Assembly (NCBI GenBank): GCA_002633005.1
Contig: NMRA01000317.1
Coordinates: 169,300 to 233,299 of the forward strand
Length of the DNA stretch: 64,000 bases
Direction: 5' to 3'
Origin: Phoronis australis
Taxonomy: Eukaryota; Phoronida; Phoronidae
Shown: positions 35,201-45,022 of the stretch, piece by piece
How the letters are laid out: the number at the start of each line of letters is the position of its first letter
Numbering within the stretch: the stretch's first letter is position 1
The notes under the pieces: model-generated
What the model was told of the DNA's origin: nothing
Database searches by the model: none
Seen by the model: only the letters and a program-made list of their open reading frames with translations
Program-made: the position numbers and the translations under genes

Positions 35201-38200
35201 CATTCTGTCAGCAAATTTAGGTCTGCATGATGAGAGCAGAAAATGTAACACTGATGTAGTAAAGGTAAACAGTACATACGATTACTGTTGACTACTTCAT
35301 TAAATGGGTTGCTGTGGTCAGTTAATACCAGGCTGGAAGACTTTGCTGACTTGAGAGTGTCGTGTGATGCTCGTTTTTTCTTGGTAGACTCTAGAATATC
35401 TAACCACTTTCTCTACAATGACAACAATTTATCGGATTATTTACATTTAAAAGCTATTCAGGCTGACTAAATAAAGCGAACCAATGACATCACAACAGTT
35501 CTACAATTCTGGGTATCAGATGAAGAGAATATCATTCTCTGCATGGGCTTTCAGCTGCAAAAAGAAAATGTTTCCACTTACATGCCTTTCAAGATCAAAA
35601 TGCAGCCCATCTAGTCCCGCGTAAATTGAATAATTACATAATTCATTTCAAATATCAACCTTCAGAAATTAGGATAAGACAACAGCAAATAATTATAAAA
35701 AAACATTTTGATATAGTAAGACCAAAACCAAACAATTATACAATAAAGTAGCTACAAACCCAACTGTATGGTTCCAGGTGATCAGTGCAATGGGTCCGCC
35801 TGAGTGGTCTGCGTAAGTCTAGTACACGTGTACCAGACTGCCTGCTACTATTTTTTACCAGTCAATTTACAACATTAGTCCACAAACCTTGGCTTTGGGA
35901 CTGTCTGTTTGATACAGTCTGCAGTCAGGGAACATGAGTATCTTGAAAGCATGTCGGACATTTCCAATATCTCTAGCGTTCACTACAGCCAGACTGTCAA
36001 GTTCATACAATGCTTGGAATCTGTACCTAACTGGCCCACGCCTAGTAAGTAAACAAAAGCTTTTGAACACATTGTTATCAAGCATGGGTTTTCATACAGC
36101 ATCATGCATCATCCATGACATTAACACAAATAAAAGGCTTCCAGTAAGAAAATATCAAACTTTATGTATAGTTCTGTGACATACAAGTAACTGACACTGC
36201 ATGTAATGAACATTGTAAAGAGATCAAAGAGAATGTAACTGGCTGTCAGTCCTATAAGATCAAGGAAATGTATCTGGCCGTCAGTCTGTTTGGGGATACA
36301 ATTATAAAAAGGTGGATTTTCAAACCCTATCAGAAATACAGGTAACCAACAGTCATGTCACCATACCTGTTAGGTAACCAGCTGGCAAGCATGACACTGT
36401 CATTCAGCAGATACATGTGGATCCTCTGAAGCACCTGTAGTGACTCTGGATCCAACTCAATCAGATCGCCATCATGCACCAGGTGGCGCCCCGGCACATC
36501 CGTGATACTCTGTGGAGGAGGAGAGGAATTGAAACAAGAAAGGCAATAGAACCAGTATGATGCCCACTATTTGGCAGAGAAAACTGGGTGAATTATGTGT
36601 AATTTATTACAACAGCTACAACAGAATGAGGAGTTTTCCCTAGCAACCACTTGTTTATTCACTATTGCTACAGTACAAGACAAAAGTAATCGGAAAAACA
36701 GTTTCCCATCATGACGGATAATTCTGTTCACAGCAAAAATTATTTGTAGCAACTTTTAGGGTTGAAAAAATTCTAATTACAAAATGGCTTAGCCACCTTG
36801 CTAACTTTCCAGTTAATTCCCCTTCAATCTCGGTCATCAGGGGAGACAACTCTGATGATGAATTAGGCTTCCGTCCAGCAGCCATGATGGGGAATTCAGG
36901 GTCACTTGGTCTGAATGCTTTGACTTGTACTGTTGATGCAATACACTGAATCTAGTCTTCACTGTATAGAAACAGTGGTGTTAAATTCGAACTAAATTAT
37001 TTTATTTAAGGCTCGGGGACAGTTGATGTCCAGGAAATCCAACAGAAGCGGCGGAATTTCCACAAGAATCAAACAGTTTCAATGTGTCAATAGAAGGTAC
37101 CACTTATTTCCGTAACGCTAGGAAAACACTTGGAAAAAAGCTGTTGCAGAAGTCAAAATGGGGATTTTCTGAATCGGAAGTTTACATTCAATGAATGATG
37201 ATGTCCATCAACTCCTAACTGAGAGGTTGCAAAATGAAAGCATTTTTAAAACAGGGGTCATAATTGTTTTAATATTTAAGCAGTAGAAAGACAAAGAAAT
37301 AATCACAAATGACGCAAGAAAACCAGTTTTCACGTACAGCACATCCCTCCACCTTCTCCAGTAGAAATGCCAGGTTGTTACGACTGTCTTCCTCAGCCTT
37401 CTGTTGAGACTGTGGATCCTCTTCATTGTCAACTGAAATGAGTCACGACATTGGATAATTCAGGCAGATCCACATTGGTCATTCAGGCAGATCCACATTG
37501 GTCATTCAGGCAGATCCATATTGGTCATTCAACAGGCAGACCCACGTTTGTCATTGAGGCAGATTCAAATTAGTCATTCGAGAGGCAGAACCATGTTGGT
37601 CATTCAAGCAGATCCAGGATGCTGTAAGGGGAGGTGGGGCAACCACAATTTTTTCCACATAAAAATGTCCAAAGGAAAATGTCTGTGTAAGGCAACAGCA
37701 TTTTTGGGCCATGTCCGAAGAAGGGGGTCCCCGGGCCCCTATGATTCAAGGATCACTTTTAATGATGAAACAAACTTAAGAATAAACTGTTATTACTCTA
37801 GAATGCTTTTCATGACTAGACAAGTAGAAAAAAAGTACGATGCCTAGTTTTTCTCTTAAAGCAATGTCAAAAATAAACAAAAATTGTAATAAGTGAATAG
37901 TATGGTCGACAGATGTCAATCAATCACCAAATAAGAAACTTTATACTTACAGTGATAAATTCACAAGAATACAAAAAATACACACTTAAGGTTTTTTTGA
38001 CAAAGGTCAATTTTTTTTATATTAAGATCAACCTACATCTGATTCATTTCAAAGTAAATTATATGACTTAAAAAAGTGTGTCACCTTGATCACCAGTGAG
38101 TGACATCTCTTGTAACAAGGACATGTTGGCCTTTTGTTCAGTCAGCATGTGACTCAACTGGTACATCTCACCTTCCAGAACTGAAAGATTGAATCATGCG

Positions 38201-40604
38201 TAAATATAATTACAATTAGAGTATTTCGGCAGCAAAACTCAGGTACTACAATTCTTAAGTTTCTAAAATAGCACATTCTTGAGACATTGCTCTCTAACCA
38301 ACAAACTAACTTCTTCATAACAGAATTTGTTTATTATTTGCTAACAACTCACAATTTGTCATAAAACTATGAAACATCAAACTCAGCAAATTATCGTATT
38401 TTCATGAGCTGCATCTCAACCTTGCTTACCATGAAGTGGCACCATACCAATAATCAATTAGAGATTCGACGAAAAAAGTTTCTTGAAAATTGCAAACTGA
38501 AAACGAGTAAAAGTAACACAGAAGATGTGTTGTTTCACATTACCTTGCAACTGATCTTGTAGAGTTTTGAAGTAACGTGAAAATCTATTATACAGGGCTT
38601 GGAATGACCAATTACAAAAATCAGAAAAATTGTCTAGGTGATGTATTGTTCCACAAATAAATATACTTGTGTGATAGAAGTATTTTTTTGCGTTGCAACA
38701 TAAACATTTTTGCATGAATAAAGTCAAAATAATGACGAAAAGAGAAGAAAAAAATGAAACTGGAAATCAAATAAGGGAAAATCGAAAATTCCAAGCCCTG
38801 ATTATAGATATTACATACTGGATATTTCTTTGGCAGTTTCTATAAACTGAGAATAGTTCTTGAAGACATTTCTCTTCAGTGTCTGGGAAGTTTCATCAGC
38901 AATCTGTTGAATCTTCTTCTTTGTATCTAACAACTCATCCTCACCACCCTCTGACAATGTGTTCACATCTGTGGAGAAAATGGCACAAATCTGAATTAAC
39001 CTTTCTCAGTAAAGTATGGTAAAAACACCATGAAATTCGAAAATTTTAGGCAAGACAGCGAGCGTTTGAAAAACAAAAAATGACAACAGTTTGGCCACTG
39101 TTTTTGTTTGAATTTGAAGAAACTACTGTAAATAAGAAAATGAATATTTTTTAAGCAACTGATTTATGATGAGATAACTTTTTAAACAGAAGTCATCTAA
39201 ATACTTGCATACAAAATGTTTGTCAATGTAAAAGCACTTCAATGTAACCAAAAACAAAGTTGAAATAGGAATAAGAATGTTCAGTGAATACTGTCTAGGG
39301 GTATGCGCAATGAGGTATTGTTTATGTTTCCTGAGATAATACATACTCATACGAGTGTAATCCAAGATCAGTAAAAAATGTTGAACCAATGTAACAGTTA
39401 GCTAACTTCCATCATGCTTACCATTTGCATTGCAAAAAAACAAGACATCGCCCCACAAGTGCCTTGTGGGTGACCTATGGGAAAAATTCTTCAATTTAGA
39501 CAATGAAAAATTAATTACTTTTTTCAAGATCGGAACTTGCACTAAATACTAAAAATAGTCAATATTGGCCAACTCAAATTCAAGAATCCCCGGAAAGACA
39601 GCAAAATTACCCACTCTATAGATTGAAAACATGTTTGTATGAAATTTGAGAAATATCCATGGTTAATGTCAAAATTGCCCTTGTCCCAATTTCCATAATC
39701 AAGAGAACTTATTTTTTGTGGAAGTTTGTGTGTCCCAGACTGTAGGGACTGGCCCAAATTGGAGATTTTACTGTAAAATCAGTAAACGCGCTGTAATGCA
39801 GTAATCAATAGCAGTAGACATGTGACATGTTTCCTTCTGCTATACCAGCAGTAAACCCACGTTCTGTATAAGAAGCAAACTTCTGATTTAGACAAGTAGT
39901 GTCCAAAATCTGTTGAGGTGCATAGCCCCAACCACTTACCAGTACCACAGAAAAACTGGTCTCAGCTTGTTTCTTACTCAGATGAAAGTGATTTCTATGT
40001 TTTCAAACTGACAGTTATTTCTTGAGACCAAGTTCAGCCGCTTCAGCGCATAATATGACCTGTCGTGACAAGCCAACTTCCAGGGCCCAAAGTCAAGCAA
40101 TGGTGGAATGTCAATTCTTTCAAAGCCTTCTTTAAATCGCCTCAAACATGGCTAGGACCAATTAAAAATTAATTTCATAATGGTAAGTGGTCTAAATCAA
40201 AATTTGTGGTTGCTGTGACGGAAGGCGTGGCATCAAAGGTTAATTATTCACAGACAAAATGTTCAATTGACATGAGATACAAGAAAATCTAAGTTAAGAA
40301 ATGTTTAGTGGTGTTTTACTTTCCACATTATCAATTACAACAAATTTTCTTCTTCAGAGACGATAGTCATTAGACATGTCACATTGTCTAGACCTAGGCC
40401 CAGGCCAGTGGTAACCGCCCAGCCGCTCCTGCCAATTCAACCTATGTTATTCACAAAATAATACAAAGTTATTGAGTTTTTCCCATTGAACTAAGACATG
40501 ACATGTGTGTACTAACACATAAATGGTCACTAAAACAGAGGGAACGTACATGCTTCGGGATCAAAATTTTCCGACGTCAGTTTCTTCACAAGACCTTCCG
40601 CCAT
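29230..40604 (-). CDS. EXOC8: Exocyst complex component 8 (Exo84)
   Basis: Subunit of the octameric exocyst that tethers secretory vesicles at the plasma membrane; it also binds RalA through its PH domain. Exons, minus strand: 40604-40550, 38968-38819, 38180-38085, 37432-37338, 36509-36367, 36041-35888, 35412-35280, 34806-34648, 33781-33730, 33081-32937, 32543-32363, 32069-31939, 31278-31159, 30770-30665, 30342-30152, 29400-29230. They total 2082 nt, 693 residues (human 725), all in phase. The N-terminal helical region holds LKRNVFKNYSQFIETAKEIS (near 48-67). The PH domain is about 135-245 (VHDGDLIELD; ALYELDSLAVVN). It is followed by two NPF motifs (SNPFNE, SNPFDE) and the conserved WLQELPEDLDVSIAQRDFEG segment. 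The helical Exo84 C-terminal domain starts about 330 (ERSLRGGPRAARRAVAQLIR). Human EXOC8 is a single-exon gene, so the 16 exons here are a clear contrast. Introns carry minisatellites and transposon remnants. The start ATGGCGGAA lies in a YY1-like motif. Confidence 0.96.
34371..34605. repeat. 43 bp minisatellite, about 5.5 copies
   Basis: Exact period of 43 (starts at 34375, 34418, 34461, 34504, 34547, 34590) with one or two substitutions per copy. The unit includes GTTGAGTATAACAGTAAGAT then CATGATATCCAGATAAC. It lies in EXOC8 intron 8, ending about 40 bases from the exon 8 donor. Confidence 0.95.
36797..36885 (-). other. Possible orphan exon inside EXOC8 intron 4
   Basis: ATG at 36885 opens a 29-codon frame (MAAGRKPNSSSELSPLMTEI, then EGELTGKLA) ending in a possible donor AAG|GTGGCT. 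The frame would not join EXOC8 exon 5 in phase, and EXOC8 aligns with its family without it. It could be a transposon fragment, an alternative start of another transcript, or chance. Confidence 0.2.
37455..37620. repeat. 23 bp degenerate minisatellite
   Basis: About seven copies of CATTCAGGCAGATCCACATT plus GGT, the first three nearly identical, the rest diverged with small insertions. It starts about 20 bases right of EXOC8 exon 4. Confidence 0.85.
39479..39780 (-). mobile_element. Dispersed 300 bp intronic repeat, copy B
   Basis: Reverse-orientation copy of the block at 13492-13790. Shared stretches include CAATATTGGCCA, AAATTCAAGAATC, GATTGAAAACA, TTTGAGAAATAT and the end CAAATTGGAGATTTTACTGT. 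It lies in EXOC8 intron 1. Confidence 0.75.
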
Positions 40605-40825
40605 TTTTGTTATTCCCGGAAGTTTAAGAATCTCGCAAAATGTCGTTAGACATATTTCAATATAACAGAAATTTCGGAGCACCACATTATCCCAGATTGT
40701 CCTGAGAATATCTATATAGCATTTCAGATAAAAATAAGTCGCCAGGTCCCAACACAATTTCAGAACCAACAAGATATGGAGGTTTTTGTGCCAAATATCG
40801 TTAGCAGACGAGAAATTTATCAAAG
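40605..40825. promoter_or_regulatory. Head-to-head bidirectional promoter, EXOC8 / C8orf33 homologue
   Basis: Only 221 bp separate the two start codons. On the minus strand the EXOC8 start lies in AAAAATGGCGGAAG; on the plus strand the other gene starts in AAAGATGGCGGAAC. Both match the YY1 consensus AANATGGCGG, the form often found just downstream of start sites in TATA-less housekeeping promoters. No TATA box is seen between them. Shared control of the two genes is inferred. Confidence 0.7.
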
Positions 40826-43800
40826 ATGGCGGAACCCATCAGAAAAGGCAAGAAGAGAGGTGGTAAAAGTGCCTCAAAGAACTCTTCTGAGCCACAAGAA
40901 CAGGTATTGGTTATTTCTCTAGTTGCGTGTTAGAATATATTGGCATTGTCGAATAAACCGATAAGATATTCGGTGTAGGATTTCCCTCAATTCGATTTAA
41001 TGCCCAGCATGATCACGTGCCAATCCCAGACACAGGCATTCTCACCAGCCGCTCGCTGTAATGAGTGTAATGTACTATAATATATATTATTTAATTTATT
41101 ATAGTATCATACGAGCAGATGACTAACGGTGCCTCTGATCCAGTCACACAACAATTCTCTCACCTCTCGCCGGACATATTTATGCCTGGGGTGTGATGTA
41201 GTCTGAGAATAGGCCTAGCTTGAACCCCACGCAGATGAAAATTGTTCGCTTGACCACATATTCTACAAACGTCAACAACATGTCAGTTATGAAGTGTGTG
41301 GGCGCAGGGCCCAAAAGCATTAACCCATACCATGCTCCAATTCATTTGAAGCAGGTGGTCTTATGGAGGAAATGTGTCTGTCCTGACCATGCCTTGAATA
41401 GTGCGTGGTTGTATGGACAAAAATTGTTAGCATGATAATGGCCACTGTGAAGGTGTATGTCAAAATGTGCATCGGCATTGAACACTAACCATGTAGAACA
41501 CTGTCATTCAACAAGGTTCTAGCCAAAACATTAAACAAGGGAATGCACGTCCTTGCTTCTCTAAACTGGTATGCCTTTTTTAATCTTTTTCAGATGAGTA
41601 ACACAGGTACGCCTGATTGTTCAAGCAATGAGGTAAGAATAAGATAAAGGAAAAAAGTGTATATTTCAAATTCAGGTTCAATTTAAATGTATCACATTTT
41701 CTTTTGAAGTGACTATAACTTCTCTTCATTCACAAAAACTATGACGTTGGACGTAGACCACTCAATAGTCTGAAATTCGGGTCTCAAATTGTTCGATCCT
41801 TACGGAAATTAGGAGTGATGTCAAAGGGCTTAGAAAGACATTTAATTACTGCTTGAGACTAGCAGGCTCTTCTACAAGTTGGCTTGCCAGGGTGAATCGT
41901 TTTTATGTGTCTAGCATGGTCTCAAGCAGTCATTGGAGTGTCAAGTTTTTTTTAGACCGAGAAACCTGAATAAGGAACAAAATGGTTTTATTCCTCTTTT
42001 TCCAGGCCTTACAACAAGACTCCTTCGAACGAGAGCTCCAATGGTGCATTCAACAGTTGGAGATGGGACTTAAGTCTACACAAGCCAACTCCAAGAAAGG
42101 TTAGGCTTGTTAGATTTTCTGCTGTTGAACCAACATTTTCAAATGGTTACTCCTTTCTAATTGAATAAATGAAATTAAAACTCTGAGGGTCCATGAAAAT
42201 TTTACCATTGTTGTCCAACTTACTGAAAAATACAAATAATTTTTTGACAAATGAAAACAGGTGATTGCTCATCTTTCCAGAAGATTATCCGTAGATATTC
42301 ATAGGTAGGGGGAACATGACGTGATACATTCCAATGAAGTTAATCACACGAGAAAAGATAGCACAATCCAGATGGACAAATTTACTTGTACCTTTCACAT
42401 TGCTAGAGTTTGCTCATTTTGTGTTGTTACAGCCTCGTGCATGTTTGCACACTGAATACTGTAGGCACACTGAATGCTGTAGGCACACTGAATACTGTAG
42501 GCACACTGAATACTGTAGGCACACTGAATGCTGTAGGCACACTGAATACTGTAGGCACACTGAATACTGTAGGCACACTGAATACTGTAGGCACACTGAA
42601 TGCTGTAGGCACACTGAATGCTGTAGGCACACTGAATGCTGTAGGCACACTGAATGCTGTAGGCACACTGAATACTGTAGGCACACTGAATGCTGTAGGC
42701 ACACTGAATGCTGTAGGCACACTGAATGCTGTAGGCACACTGAATGCTGTAGGCACACTGAATGCTGTAAGCACACTGAATACTGTAGGCACACTGAATG
42801 CTGTAGGCACACTGAGTGCTGTAGGCACACTGAATACTGTAGGCACAATCAGATTGTTATCTCTAGAAAAAATAAGACTTCAAGCGTGGAAGTAAGTTCA
42901 ACATTATTCATGTGTCTAAATGAATGACTTAGTAACGACTTACTGTGTCTTCCAATAGGATCGATAGTTTCTTCTTGGAGAGTCTGATACGCAGAAGAAA
43001 AATTTGTGGTTTGTACTATTCATCTGTATTTACTGACAGGTCAGGAAGCTATGAAAATTCTGAAAATATTACGAAGTTCTAAAGCTCCAATGATAAAGAA
43101 GCGACAAGTGATGAGGATGAATTTTGGTGACTATAGAAAGAAGATGGAAGATGAAGAAAAGAAGTATGCTACAAGTGAGTAAATGAATTTCTAAAAACTG
43201 TAAAAGCCAGTTTTTACTTTTTGAATTAACAAAAATTGAAAGATTGTCATGAATTTTGGAACAACACCCTTATAAAAAGGGATGATTGGTGAGCTTTTGT
43301 TCTTTTTAAGTACAAAATGAAAACACAATTATGAGATTTTTTGGTAACAGTCAACTGTTTTGAGAACCACTTTTCTCCACTAAATAACGGGCATCAAAGT
43401 CGTTCTCACAATCTGGAACCCCTGTAACAATTGCCTTTTTCTTTTTTAATTGACCTTGTGGCATTAGCAGACATCTTGACTGAATCCTTGATGCCTTTGA
43501 AAGTTTTTTCTTCCAGTTTAAAACTTTTTGCTTACAGGTTAGTTTGTCTTGCATTTTTAGAAATCATCTTGTAGACTAACTACTCTGTTAACATTTAAAA
43601 TGATTTTGTTTGAATACTGTAGATCCAAAAAAGTTGCGTCTCCAGGCCGTGGAAGGCAATGCTCAAAAGAAATCGTCCACTTACTTGAAGAAATCTATGG
43701 GATTTTGTGCTGAGAAGTCACAGACTGAATTTGTTGGTGTACAACATACGTTTGCGTTTAACTTTACAATAAGTGACATTGATACACCAACGACAGGGGA

Positions 43801-43951
43801 CATTGAACAAACTGCAAATAATGGTGTAGAGGGAACAGACAGTGCACCTGAAGCTACAGACACTGTCAATACAAGTTTCAACTATTATAAAATGCACACG
43901 GGTGATGGTGGTTTCAAGTTTTCCTTTGCCATGGAAGACGCGGATAGTTGA
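40826..43951 (+). CDS. UPF0488 family protein, C8orf33 homologue
   Basis: Member of the poorly characterised UPF0488 family (human C8orf33); no biochemical role is established. Exons: 40826-40903, 41594-41632, 42006-42099, 43040-43174, 43623-43951; 675 nt, 224 residues, all junctions GT-AG and in phase. The N-terminus is lysine-rich (RKGKKRGGKS), as in the human protein. The family signature is visible in exon 3 (FERELQWCIQQLEMGLKS) and exon 4 (AMKILKILRSSKAP, then KKRQVMRMNFGDYRKKMEDE). The C-terminus ends in FKFSFAMEDADS, comparable to the FRFNFF end of C8orf33. An acidic, threonine-rich stretch before that end is specific to this copy. Intron 3 contains a 22-copy 18 bp minisatellite. A poly(A) signal AATAAA is at 44085-44090. 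Confidence 0.88.
42446..42848. repeat. 18 bp minisatellite, 22 copies
   Basis: Tandem array of the unit GCACACTGAATRCTGTAG in intron 3 of the C8orf33 homologue. Copies differ almost only at the R position (A or G), plus single changes in copies 18-19 and 21. Because 18 is a multiple of three and no frame of the unit has a stop on several frames, it yields long repetitive open frames on both strands. These are artefacts of the repeat. Confidence 0.95.
43358..43410. mobile_element. Foldback element, family F, copy 3 (short)
   Basis: TTTTGAGAACCACTTT, the core CTCCACTAAATAACGGGCAT and a right arm AAGTCGTTCTCAC. Arms are shorter than in copy 2. It is in intron 4 of the C8orf33 homologue. Confidence 0.6.
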
Positions 43952-45022
43952 CCAAGTTTTCCTACCAAATGTTACTGAAGCATCACAACTTCAGGGTAAT
44001 CCAATGTTTCCTGTTGTTGTTCAGACAATATGAACACTGGCGCCATGATGAGTACAATAACAACTTTTTTTAAATTTGGCTGACAATAAACTATTTATTA
44101 CATTTTAAAACATATTCTTCACATGTCTTTCACAGGTGCAAAGTTTGTGTGAAAACAATGAATTTTTTGTACAATAGGCGTGCGTTAACAGTGAATGAAA
44201 ACTTTTCTTCACAGTTAATGAAAATAGAAAATAGACCATGTGCGAATTAATCGCCAGGTGGTGCTGTTTGCCCTGTTTCCAACACCAAGGGTGCGACCTA
44301 ACCAACCATTATATCCTGTCTATATTTGGAAGACCCCCAATGTTTACTATGTGCTTTGGCTGTGCAACACCATAACATTTGTGGAAATATATGGCACTGT
44401 ACTGCTCATTTGCTTGTCATGTGGTAAATCTCGCTAATGTAAGACATCTTATGCGTGGATACTTTTACGAGTGCACCCAGTTTTGTTGGCGTAAAAATAA
44501 TTTCATTGATGCACTGATTGCTTGGCTCAGCCCAAGGGGCACATTAAATTTGGACGAGAAGGACAAAAAATTAACATGACTCCCAGTTTCTCCAAATTGG
44601 CCCATAGGCTTGAGGCCATGTGGTCAATTCACCCATACCAATGTTTGTCTAAAGTGATCCCTGCATATGGTGACAAGTGAAATTTCATTGTCTCATTTTT
44701 CCATAAAAGATGAATAGCACCAAATTTTCAACTTTTTCACATTTTTCAAATTCTGTGTCATAGCCACCATTACACAAAATTTTGAAATCTTGGCATTCGC
44801 AACAGTGTAAGAAGACCATGAAAAGTAAAAATGGTAATGTTATCAACTTTTTACAAAACTGACTCTGAATCACATGATTTTAGTTTAATAACATAATTTA
44901 TCATGAACTTAAATTTATGTAAAAAACTAGCTTTTGTTGTTTTAAGCAATGTGTTCTTAAGCCACACTAAAGAAGGACGGGTGCTCTCCTCTATTCCCTA
45001 TGTGTTTCATTTAGTGTTATTT
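43952..45022. other. Convergent spacer between C8orf33 homologue and the 794-residue gene
   Basis: Holds the 3' UTR and poly(A) signal (44085) of the plus-strand gene and the 3' UTR of the minus-strand gene. A dispersed repeat at about 44690-44860 also occurs at 56610-56800. No further gene is seen. Confidence 0.5.
44690..44860. repeat. Dispersed repeat G, copy 1
   Basis: Shares GCAACAGTGTAAGAAGACC and flanking TTTTTCAAATT-type sequence with 56610-56800. On the minus strand both copies read FLHCCEC/FLHCCKC-like short frames, as expected from common descent, without being genes. Confidence 0.5.

Noticed and set aside
37521-37847. 108-codon plus-strand frame
   Set aside because: Starts inside the 23 bp minisatellite and shows no domain or splice context.
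42334-42927. 197-codon plus-strand frame and two long minus-strand frames
   Set aside because: They are translations of the 18 bp minisatellite; a unit length divisible by three keeps frames open by chance.
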